Origin: Brachionus manjavacas
Lineage: Eukaryota > Rotifera > Eurotatoria > Ploima > Brachionidae
Direction: 5' to 3'
Assembly (NCBI GenBank): GCA_019054805.1
Contig: JAHQIY010000003.1
Location: forward strand, 3,968,001 to 4,032,000
DNA length: 64,000 nt
Shown: piece after piece, positions 45,201 through 57,200 of the stretch
Layout: every line of letters starts with the position of its first letter
How positions within the stretch are numbered: position 1 is the stretch's first letter
Translations under genes and position numbers: made by a program
The notes under the pieces: generated by a model
Seen by the model: only the letters and a program-made list of their open reading frames with translations
Told to the model about the DNA's origin: nothing
Databases searched by the model: none

Positions 45201-48200
45201 TTAATCTTCACCAAAAAGTTTTAATACTTAAAAAAAGAAGTATGTATCTTTCACTTAATAAAACTAATCCAACTACTTCAGTGAAGAATGCATCGATTTA
45301 AAAATTATCTTCTTTTAAGATAATTGTTTCGAATCGAAGCAGAGAGGTAGTTTTTATATAAAGAATAAAATGAAATAAAAATTTCTAGTGTTGGAACCCG
45401 TACAATCTGAAAGTATAAAAACTGTTTTTTTCTAAAATAGATATTAATTAAAAAAAGTAAAATAGATCAAATTTAAACAAATTTCCAAATTTCTTTATAG
45501 AATGTAAGCCTAATGAATATGTTTTCTTTTCTATTCTTAATTTTCATACTGTTTCAGGTTTAGTAGTATAAGTTAATCATACATTTTTTTTTTATACATC
45601 AATTTTTTTTTCTTACATCGAAAAAACTTGGTTTATATTCGTTTAAAAACCATTTTTATAATTTTGATTTGAAATTTCTTTACTGATCTTATAAATTTTT
45701 TATTTTTTTTTGGATTTTAGACTTTAAATTTTTTTTTTCATATTTAATTATCTAACTAAAGTTTATTGTTAATTTTTCAAAACTATATTAGAGACACGAA
45801 AAATTAAAGAAAGTCTTGATTTAAAGGAAGTAAAATACTCTTACCGTTTTTAATTCTTAATTGTCTGATCATAGGTTTACCAATTATAAATGATGTTTTA
45901 TCCATCATAAAATTATTAAATTCAGCATTCTTTTCTTCATTTATGAAAGCAGGTGCAAAACCAGTTTTGGTCCATTTCCAAATGTCTTTGACTTCAAGTA
46001 TATCTTCCAAACTTTTGAGATCGAACATATTCTGAATCTGTTTTTGATACATATATGAGTTCATATCTTTATTGGTAAAAGAGACCAAGAATAAGACAAT
46101 TAAAAAAATTGTATAAACAAATATTTCCCTTAGAATAGCCATTGCTTTTTTTTCTCTTAAAAATTTTAACTTTATCTCTTTCATTCTTTTAGGATCTTGA
46201 AATTTTTCGCATTTATAATTTGAAGATGTTTTGTTATTATACTCAATTTGATTATCATCGACGAATTTGAGATTGATGTCAGCGTCATCGAAATTGGTGA
46301 AATTCTCGGTCTTTCTGAATAATAAAACTAGCAGCGCAGTTGTTAGGGCTACTTGTATAGGCTGAGTAATTAGAAGTGAAGAAAATATTCCTGATATAAA
46401 TGATCCCAACCATTTGGATACTTTTTCATCACCAAATACTATACCTTTTGATATGATAAAAAATAGTGAAACTCCTATGAAAATTACGCTGAGAATGTAA
46501 GCTATTATTTTGCACCACCAAGGAAATTCTAGTCTCTTTTTCTTGTTCGTTTTCTTATCTTTTTCAGGGATTTCAGTTTGCACATTTTCATTGATATTTG
46601 TGAAGCTTTTACTCGACTGAATTTCATCAATCTTTTTTTTGTACATCTCTTTCCTGGTAACACGACTTTTTGAACGTCTAAAAAGCTGAATTAATAGAAA
46701 ACTAGGCGGAAATGATATCAGACTTGTCATTATTCCAATTCCAATCTTTATTTAAAAAAAATTAAAATTATTTATTTAAATTTTGATAAGTTGGATAGAA
46801 ATTGCTCTTTAATCTTTATAAGCAACCTCAAATAGCTTTTTATTTTACTGAACCTTGGGCGGAGATGAAAAAACCATAAAAAATTAGTCCATAAAGGCTT
46901 TTTTGATGAATAGCAAAACATAAAAAATATCCAATATTTTAGATGTTTAAATAATTATCTTCTGAAGCTTCATGATTTTTCAAAAAGAACGCTCTTGAAA
47001 TAATTTCATCTAAGTTTTAAATTTTTTTATTTTTAGAAAAAAGTCAAAATTTGAGGAAAAAAAAGGAAAAAATTTCAGAATTAAAAAAAAATCATGCTCA
47101 AACATCTAATTTATAAAAAGTTGGTATTTTAATAAAAATCTGTGGTTATCCCTAAAATGCGAAAGCCGAACGGAATTCGGAGGCTAAAAATGTGGAATCG
47201 GAATAAAGAGATCTAAAACGCGGACGCGAAAAATTTTTTAATTATATTTTATTAGGTAAAAAAATATTAATTAATTTTAAACTAGTGAATCTAATTGATG
47301 AAAGAATTTAAATTAAAAAAAATCTTTAATGCCAAACTTCAAACCAAACTATAAATTAAGTTTACTAACATTTTATTTTTACAGTTGGCTTAGGGAATTA
47401 AATATGTGAAACAATTCCACAGCTCGCGCTTTTTATACCAAAAAAAAATAAAAATACTGAAAAATCTTCAGGTCAAAAAAGGAGTTTTTGAAAGAAAAAA
47501 ACGAAAAATAAAAATTTTTTGAAAATTTTGAACTAAACTTCTTTTGAAAAAACAAAAAAAACGCTTAGTAAGTAATTTTACTTAAAATCAATTTAAAAAT
47601 TTCAAACAACTCCCAAAAGTACCAAATTTTTTTTTTCTTTTTAAAATTTGTAGGAATTAAAAATTGATATTTATTAAAAGTTAACTTCAATGATGTATCA
47701 AATTAAGTAATATAGCAAATTAGTCCAAAAGCAAAATTTATTTTTTCTTAAATTAAAAAAAGAAAGCCTAGAACACCCGGTATTCCCAGGCGGTCACCCA
47801 TCCAAGTACTAACCGGGCTCGACGTTGCTTAACTTCGGTGATCGGACGAGAACCGGTGCATTCAACGTGATATGGTCCTAGACATTTTATGACTCTTTTT
47901 TGATTTTATTTAAAATTTTTCATTCTAAAAATAAATTAAAAATTGAAATTCCTTCGAAGTTTTTAGAATGAAACATTATTTCTAATTTTCTTTAGGCTAA
48001 AAGATTAAAACAAAAAATACATTTTCTAAATATGTTCGTTTAAATTTTTATTTTTTATGGCACTAAATAAATTTTTCCGTAAAATCGGATCGTAGAATCT
48101 GAGACTAGAGCTCAAATCCAACCTATTTTTTTAGAGTTAATTGTAAAGTTTACTTTTATTACAAATTTGAATTTTAAGTCGAATTTATCTAAAATATTTG

Positions 48201-51200
48201 TAAAATTAATATTTTGATTGTTCGATATCAATTTTTTTGGCTAAATCAATTTCTAGTTAAAATAATTTTTTTTCAGTAAGCTAACTTAAGTCATAATCTG
48301 GGTACTCAAGGAGCTATATTATAGCAATTAAAATTGAATTAGCTTGAAAATACTCTGAATAAGGGATATTTACAATTACAAAGTCTAAAAACAGCTTTTA
48401 TTCTAACTCATTTGACTTACAGCGGTTCTAATAAAAACGTAACGCAAAAAAAGCCGCGACCAAACAACGGGCAGCGCGGCCGTCCGTCCCGGCCTGTTTG
48501 CGGCTCCGAACCGGCCGACCTAAGCGACCTTGCCGGCATACCCTGGCGACCTTTGATTTAAACCAAAATCTGATGATCAGGAGAATAAAATTTAAATTTA
48601 AATCAAAAGTCGCTTAGGTCGGCCGGATCGCTGGCGTAAGGTTTTTATTAAAACCGCTGTATGTGGCATAACAAGATAAACAGAGTATTATGGCCCTTTT
48701 AAAAAATTGGTTTCTTAAAATTTAGTTTCAATGAGTTGACAGTATTTGAAATGAAAAACTTAAAAGGATAAAAAAAGAGAGAAAAAATGTCTAGGACCAT
48801 ATCACGTTGAATGCACCGGTTCTCGTCCGATCACCGAAGTTAAGCAACGTCGAGCCCGGTTAGTACTTGGATGGGTGACCGCCTGGGAATACCGGGTGTT
48901 CTAGGCTTTTTTTTTAGTTTATTTTTTAATTTTTGTATTAAAAAATGAATTATAATTAATTTTAAATTGTTGTATTCATTAAGTAAAAATAAATTACCAA
49001 CAAAATATTGAATATGACCACATATTTAAAATTTGGTCAGATAGAAAAATTTTTGCATTTACGCACTTAGCAAAGAAATAATTTAAATAATTAGACTAAA
49101 AAAATTTTATAATTTGATTTTTCAAAATATTACTCAGCGATATAAATTAGTCAAAGGTAAGAGGATTCAAAATTTGATTTTAAAATTCAAAAATTAAATC
49201 TAAACTTCAAATAAATTGACTGAATCCTTGATTTTTCTAATTCAAAATTTTCTAAAATTCATTGTTTCTACTCAGCAATCAATAATGAAAAACTAAAATC
49301 TGAGCCATTTATTTAATTTATAATTTTCTTTAAAAAAAGAAAGCCTAGAACACCCGGTATTCCCAGGCGGTCACCCATCCAAGTACTAACCGGGCTCGAC
49401 GTTGCTTAACTTCGGTGATCGGAAGAGAACCGGTGCATTCAACGTGATATGGTCCTAGACATTTTTTCTCTCTTTTTTGATTTTATTCAAAATTTTTTAT
49501 TCAAATATAATCAAAATATGATTCAAAAAAATATCAAAAATTGGTGAAAATTTACTTAATTTAATTATAACATATAAACCTCTATTTTTGATCCTTATTT
49601 AATTTTACAATTCAAAAAAAAAAATTTTTCATATTTCAAATTTTAATGACAAAAAAGAATAAAATCTAAAAGTTAAAACAAAAAAACTTGAACGAATTGT
49701 AAATCAAATGTTATTTATTTTTTTTTTTTTTAATTGTTTAATCTTCACTTTAAAGTTTTATAACTTATATTTAGAAGTATGTACCTTTTACTTAATACAA
49801 AATAACCCAACTACTTCAATGAAGAATGCAACGATTGAACAATTGTCTTAAATTAAGATAATATTTTCGAATCGAAGCAGAGAAGTAGTATTTAAATAAA
49901 AACTAACATGAAATCGAATTTTATATTAGTTGAAAGAACTTAAGGATTTCACTTGATTCAAATGATTTTAATTAAAAATTTGATTAATTTTAAATGTCGG
50001 TATGTACATAACGACATGTCCCTGTCGTTAATTCTGAATACCCAGGTATAATGACATGTCGTTAAAATCGATCAATTACATTAATCTAATCTAAAATACC
50101 AAAATCTTCGGTCTTGATATTCCTAATTATTGATTTGAAGGTTGAAAAATTAATTTAATTTTTATTATTTTATGCTGAAAGGCAAAGATTTAAACAGAGA
50201 GCGCATTTGGGTTTTAGGGATTGTTGAAAGGGTAATTCCAAGTCAACCAGATCAGAGCAAATGCTATTTCTATAGCTCCTTCAAATTAAAAAAAAAAAAC
50301 AAAAAAATTTTTAACTAATTTATATTTCAGTTTCGAGAATAGGAATTCTATTAAATAGCTTTATTCAATTTGTTCATTTAATTCTATTTTAGTTCACTCA
50401 AGTTCTATTTTGATCAAAAAAATTGGGTGAACCAATAATTCAAAAAACCTGAGACCAGAAGTTTTCGGGTAATAACGATCATGGTTCACCTAACCAACTA
50501 GACCCAGTTTTTCAACTATTGGATTTAAACTATAAATGAATTACTTATCTGTTATTTTCTCTTTTTTTTCTTTTTATTCATTTTTTCTTTTATTTTATAT
50601 TACTTTATTTTTAGTTTTTTCTCATGTTTTTATTCTAAAGGAGCATTTGCTTGGTAAAAAATAAATAAATGAATTATTTTAAAGTTAAAAAAGAATTTTC
50701 AATAATTTTTTTCAAATTTCAAAATAAAAATTAAACTCATTCTATTTCAATAAAGAATTTAATTTCTGATAAAATAAAATGCTTGCAATAATAACTTAAA
50801 ATAATTTTTATATTGAAAATGATAAAAATATTTCAAACATCGCACTTTTTCAATGCTAGTTCAAAATTGGATAAATTTTTTAATTCAAAAAGAAAAAATT
50901 AAACCATTTTTTAAATTGTTTTCTTTTTTAAAATTAAAATAAATAATTTATAATTAGGATCAAAAAAGAGATATATTAAAAATGATTCAAAAATATTCTA
51001 AGATATTTCGAATTTACTTTATATTTTTATTTATTGAAAAGGACAATTTAAAAAGGATAAAAAAAGAGAGAAAAAATGTCTAGGACCATATCACGTTGAA
51101 TGCACCGGTTCTCTTCCGATCACCGAAGTTAAGCAACGTCGAGCCCGGTTAGTACTTGGATGGGTGACCGCCTGGGAATACCGGGTGTTCTAGGCTCCTT

Positions 51201-54200
51201 TTTTTATTTGAAAAGCAAAATTATATTTAATTAATTATTTTCAAATTTATTTTTTCTTAAATTAAAAAAAGAAAGCCTAGAACACCCGGTATTCCCAGGC
51301 GGTCACCCATCCAAGTACTAACCGGGCTCGACGTTGCTTAACTTCGGTGATCGGACGAGAACCGGTGCATTCAACGTGATATGGTCCTAGACATTTTATG
51401 ACTCTTTTTTGATTTTATTTAAAATTTTTCATTCTAAAAATAAATTAAAAATTGAAATTCTTTCTAAGTTAATAATAATGATAATTAATTCAAAATTTAA
51501 TTGATAAAAATTTCAATAAAAACTCTAAAATAATATTTGAATAATCTTTTTACTTTGCATTTTTTAGAGCCTCATTGATTTTTACACAACAATATTTTAA
51601 TTTAGAAATTAAATAATTTACAACACCAAAATAGAATAAAATTAAAGTTAAAAAAAATTTCTCTGAACAAAATCAAGTATATACTACTAGAAGCACCAAA
51701 ACGAGTCAAAATGACTTGTTTTAATAGAATCTAATGGATAATAATTTATTATTTGGATAAAACTATTCAAAACTTAATTTTAATTGAGTAAAAATAAAAA
51801 TTTGGCTAAAAAAAAGTATCTGGCAAAAATTTTATCTTCTACTGAATTCATTCCTTTTTGAACCAATTTTTCGTCTTTCATGTAAAATACGCAAACTTTA
51901 ATTTTTACATTTTTTAAATTTGCTTATCTTCGTTCAAGAATAAGGATTTAAGTCAGTTTTTAAAGATTTGCATACTTTTAATAAATATTTTATGACTCAT
52001 CCATCACATGTAGATAAATTCAAAATTTTAATTAAAAAACGAGTCAAAATGACTCTTTTTGGTGCTTCTAGTAGTATATACTTGATTTTGTTCAGAGAAA
52101 ATTTTTTTTTTTTGAATTTAGTTAATTTACAAAGTTATTCTTATTTTTATGCTGAAAAAAAAAATTATGCTCAAATAGCAAAAATTGACTTAGATTTTAG
52201 CGGCCGAAAATCGAAAAAGAGTCATTTTGGCTCGTTGGTGCTTCTAGTGTTAACATTGTATTTAATACCCAAAAATGTACGCCTGCATTAATCCTATTAA
52301 GAAATAACAATAGTTTAAACTTTATTTGATCATTTTGAGCATAAAAAATTGATCATAGAACTGCAAAATGGCAAGAAAATTTTATTAACCTAATCACTTT
52401 TTATTTTTTTATTGAACAAATTATATTTTAAGAAAAAACTCTTTTAAATTGAATGTTAAATGATTGATATAAAACATAAAGAATTTAGAAGATTGATAAA
52501 AATCTTTTTCAATTTGTTTTTCAAATAAAATCACCTGTTGAGGGGTTAAACTAAAAGGTCCAATTGTTAGTCCACTTGTTTTTGCTGATGTATCCACCTC
52601 ATAATAAAGTATGTTTGTGAGCATCGTCATGTACAAGATTACAAATCCACACGTTAATCTATCCAGTCGAGTAAATGTGCTAAGTGCTGGTCTAGCTATA
52701 ATCGAAAACCAAAGATGTCCATCACTCAATTTATCTTTAGTTTCTCTTTGAAGCAAATACTTCAAGTCTTTTAACTGCTCATCTCCGCAAACCTGAATCC
52801 TTCTATCAATCATTCCATCTTTTTTGTCAATCGCTAGCCTTAAAAACAATTCTCAAAATCTCTTTAACATAAGACGAAAAATTCTTACCATTTTTCACAA
52901 ATAAATATGAATCTGTCTTTTGTTTTTAAATCAGTCACGACTATGTGTTTAAGGTACCAGGATGATGAACCTCGTCCCTTGCCTGAATTATCATGGAATA
53001 TGCGACACATGAAAATGCTGCCTAGTGATCTGGGCACAGCCATTAGGAAAGTATCGACAGCACTTCGTTTAAATAGAACTGCATTTTTGTTTTTATCAGA
53101 ACTTTTCAAGTGTCTTATTGTCGATTCATTTTTTTCACCAGTCAGATTAATAAAAACATTTGATTTTGTACCAGCGTTTTTTCTTGACCCAGTACAAACA
53201 ATTATTTCATAGAAATAGCTATCTTGAACAGAATTATCATCAAGGATATGAATTTTCGCCTTCGCCGTATCTTTTTTATCAAAATAAAGGCAAATAATGG
53301 CTAGCAAAATGTACGCACAGCTAGTAATTATAACTGTTAAATAAATTGTTGGATTTTGGTCAAATGATGAATTGGCAAAGACATAATCGAAGTCTATAGC
53401 TGGAGGCATGACTAAAAAACCACCTGCGAATTCAGTTAAATGGTTAGAGCGACAGTTTGTGTACTCAAAATCGGTTCCTTCTTCAATCACTTCCATTCCT
53501 TTAAAAATGATTTTAAATTATCTTTTATTTTGGTAAATAAATAATTTCTTGGGGAATAATTGAAATTCAGAAAAGTAAAATCCTAAAGTTTAAATCAATT
53601 TGTTTTGCGTTACTTTTAGTAGAAATTAAAATTTCCGAAATTTTTTTTAATCTTTTTTTTTTCTTTTTTTTAATTATTTTTAAATTTACTTCTCTTAAAA
53701 GGAGGTTAATTCAATTAATAATAATAATATTTTTATCATGTGAAATAAATTTTGAACAAAACTTTGAAATTTTGTTTTACTTTTGTATTTTGAAAAAAAA
53801 TGCAAATTTTCTTTTTCTTATTAACTGGTTTTAAAATTTGCCTTTAAAAAATTGAATAATTGTTTAGAATTCATAAACAATTAGAGTCATTTGAAAATTT
53901 ATGAAAGTGTCATCACATGGACTTATTCAAATTTTATAAACATTAAATAAAGAACAGCGTGGAAAATCATTTTTCACTTCTATCTTTATTTTGGAATATA
54001 TTTGTTGCTCAAGCCGATTTGATTTTATTTGAATTGAATCAAATTAAATGATATTCTATAGATAATCATTAAAATTTTACAGATGATTTTTCTAAATTTA
54101 TTTTTCTATTTAAATTAATTTTTATTAAATTTAAAGTGCCCATAAAAGGCATTTAAAATTAAAAAAAAAAATTATTAAAATAATAACGAATTGAAATAGA

Positions 54201-57200
54201 AATTGAAAGATACCTTCAACTTGACTTAAATAAATTACAATAATAAATTAGATTGTTCCTGTTTAATTTAAATATTATTTAAATATTTTATTATTATTAA
54301 TATTTCATGTTTAAACTTTCATAAAAAAAAATTTCAGCCAATATCTAAAAATTTAGTTAAAATTTTTTTACTGTATGAAAGACATTTAAATTCTTACCCA
54401 AGATAATCAATTGATTGTAGTTAATAAAAAGAGAAATTTTTAATTTTATTTATTTGTGATTCAAAAAAAAATTTCAATAAATTCTGAAAAAAAAAATTTA
54501 AAGCAAAAAAAATTCTAAAATATTCTTAAAAAAATTAATTCGCCTTATTTAAATCCCTTTATAAATGGTTAAGCCAGTAAATAGAGGTTCTATGAATAAT
54601 TCAAATCAACTAAATTTACATTCTTCAGCGCTTTTAATTAAAAAAAAAATCATGAGAAATATTTGATTTCATATTTGAAAAATTTGATTCAATTTAGCAT
54701 GCAAAAATGACTAAAATTTAAATAATTTGTATCAATTATTATCCAAATAATTGGTATTTTCATTAAATTTGTATTTTTATTTAAAAACCTTAAAAGCTTA
54801 GAAACAATCTTTAATTATTCCTCTTTTCTAACCTGTAATTAGAAAAAATATAAAATTGAAATACATTTAAAAAAAAAAGTTTCATTTTAAAATTTAGCAA
54901 AAACTTACCATTAGATGACCATTCGCCAGTTTCTTTGTCAATAAAATAGCATCCAGCAGTAAAAACCCTAAACGAAAATGCACTCATATTAAAATCAGGA
55001 TTTTGGTCATTAAGATTTTTTGGTAAAGTAGTCATGTTTTTCAAGCAATGGTCATTGAATTCAATTTCAGTCAACTGTCTGAAAACAACACCCACATGGC
55101 CATTACTCCAATAGTAAGCAGTTGTAGACATATTGACAAAAAATTGATAAAACATGGTATTATTGTACTCTTTTAAATGACCAGGACAAAAAATTTCAAA
55201 CAAGTCAAATATTTTGTCTTTAAAACTTGGATCCTCATTAAACTTCAACAGAGCCAATATTGCTTTGGAATCATTTTCAGGCTTAATCTGAACATGGATT
55301 GAAGATCGCGGATTTGAAACATTCAAACTGAACCAAACTATTTTTTCAAACTGATTCTTGAGATTTTCTGTTTGAACAAATTGAAAATCTGGAGAAATCT
55401 GACTGGAATCTTTTTTTATGCGAATTTGGAAAAAATTTTCAGAGCTATTCATTGACATTGCTTTACTAGACTCGTCAAATAAACTAAGACTCACTAAACT
55501 AGAGCCTGATAACTTAAGCTGGTCACCATTTGTACCCAAAATTGGCTTAGGTATAGAAAAACTTTGCAATAAAATTCTATCACTATTGCATTTTCCGTTT
55601 TGACACTTGGTCAAATTAGGAAGTTTAAATTGACCATTTTCAAGATTTATATTTTTTTTGATGCCATCTGTTGAGCTTTTAATAAATTTTAAATTTACAT
55701 TTTTTGTTTTAACTTCTGACTCCTGATTAAAACCAAGATGATCAGAGGATACATTAAGCAATTTATTGAACATATTAGACACTGTATTAAGTCCTTCTAT
55801 TGATTTGTTGGTAGTTTCGTTTGAATTGCTCTGACCAAGAGCAATGAGAGAGCTAGCTGCCGAATCAATTATCCTGTCCGAAGCTGATTTCAACTGACCA
55901 AAGCTTGTTTTTTCTTTGTAAATTGAAATGGAATCGGTCAACTTTTGGTTCTTGTCAATGGCCAACGAAGCAGCTTCAAAAGAAACTTCATCACTGCTTT
56001 CTGTTAATTTAGACAATACCAAAGAAGTGGTTTGAATACTTCGCAGGTCGTTGATCGGCAAATCACTGGCCACTTGGATAAATAAAGATTTTATTTGAAT
56101 GTTTGCGTCGCCTGGTAGAGTGGAATTTGTGGAGTTTGTTGAATTAGTGTCGTTCAAGTCAAAGTCAATATCTGAATAAATCATGAAGGTTAAAGAGAGC
56201 AAATTTTTCGAAGTTTCCATAGGGTCATTTTCAAAATAGGCACTGAGCATACTTTGGCTAGTGGATAAATCTAATATTTGACTTTTAAATTCGGAGATAA
56301 ATCCGGGCTTTTGAATGACAAAAATTTCCTTGGGTATTTCATAATTAGTGACAGCTCCTAAGTCGTTGACTATTTGAATCATTATTTTTAAGAAATAATT
56401 GTTTTCTTTAGATCCTTCTGGCAGCTTGACTTTTAATGTGCCGTTTCGATTTAATCCCAAAGGAACAACTGTGGTAGTTAAATTTGCTTGAAAAAAAAAC
56501 TTTAATTTTTATTTTAAATTCTGATAAAAAAAGCAGCTCTACAAAAAATGATGTAATTACTTAAAACTTATTCTTGTTTGGTTTAAATGTCTTAAATAAT
56601 TTAAAAAAAGCAATCTTATCTTTGAGTTCGGGGACAAAATTTTAAAAAATTCAAATTCAAAAAGACAATAAAATTGTGGAGTGCAATTTATACTGAAATA
56701 TACGTTCTCACAAATTGTAAAATATTTTTTTTTATCTTGCTGTACAAATTTAAACGAATTTAAAAATTAAAATTTATAAAAAGATAAATAATTTCCAATT
56801 TAGTTTAATTATTATTCGAAAAAAAAAAAAAATTGTGTACTAATTTTTCGCATTGGCATTTGAGAGATAGACTTCTAATAAGAAGAATTCTTGAAGTGAA
56901 TATCTTTTATAAACTTTGTTCTTAAGAATTTATTTTGTTTTTTTAGATAATTGGCAAAGCCTTGGCCGGTTTGATTGAAAACTTAATCCTTCCTTTTAGA
57001 CACGTGACACGAGTTTTTAGAAAAATAAATAGTTTTATAAAAATTTTAAATTAAATTTTTTAATTTCAAAATTTAAAACATCAAAATAAAATATAAAATA
57101 AAAAATCATGATTTTCTTTTTTACTATTAAATTTTCATAAGGGGATAATTTTTTTTCAAAGACCTCAAAATGGTTTCAGGACACACTCAAAGACTAGCAA

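Larger units (their letters stand above)
43538..45844. other. Last polycystin intron, carrying 5S copy j and an inverted repeat
   Basis: 2307-bp intron. It contains 5S copy j flanked by inverted arms at 44457-44760 and 45130-45421. Each arm carries a hairpin element and the outer segment GTACGGGTTCCAACACTAGA. The rest is AT-rich. Confidence 0.8.
49341..51197. repeat. 5S-bounded cassette, inverted twin of 19590-21438
   Basis: 1857-bp unit from 5S copy m (-) to copy n (+), matching the reverse complement of the 19.6-kb cassette with few differences. Flanks outside both ends are unrelated to those of the twin. Confidence 0.85.
46746..52534. other. 5.8-kb polycystin intron hosting five 5S genes
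   Basis: Between the exon ending CCTCAACAG (52535) and the exon beginning ATTGGAATTGG (46745). It contains 5S copies k, l, m, n and o, a GC-rich MITE (48420-48659), the 49.34-51.20-kb cassette and a fold-back repeat (51660-52255). The flanking exons join in frame. Confidence 0.85.

Noticed and set aside
18390-49893. The hairpin element as a spliced-leader RNA gene
   Set aside because: A donor-like AAGTATGT precedes the hairpin and SL RNA genes can accompany 5S genes, but the would-be leader varies between copies, no Sm site is visible, and no gene in the window starts with a matching leader. Not supported without transcripts.
18052-51392. 5S copies as heads of SINE3-type retroposons
   Set aside because: SINE3 elements would share one 3' body and tail. 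Here the 3' flanks fall into several unrelated classes and all 5S copies are full-length with terminator T-runs.
51968-52291. 107-codon frame on the + strand
   Set aside because: It overlaps a fold-back repeat inside a polycystin intron and has low-complexity composition; no domain.
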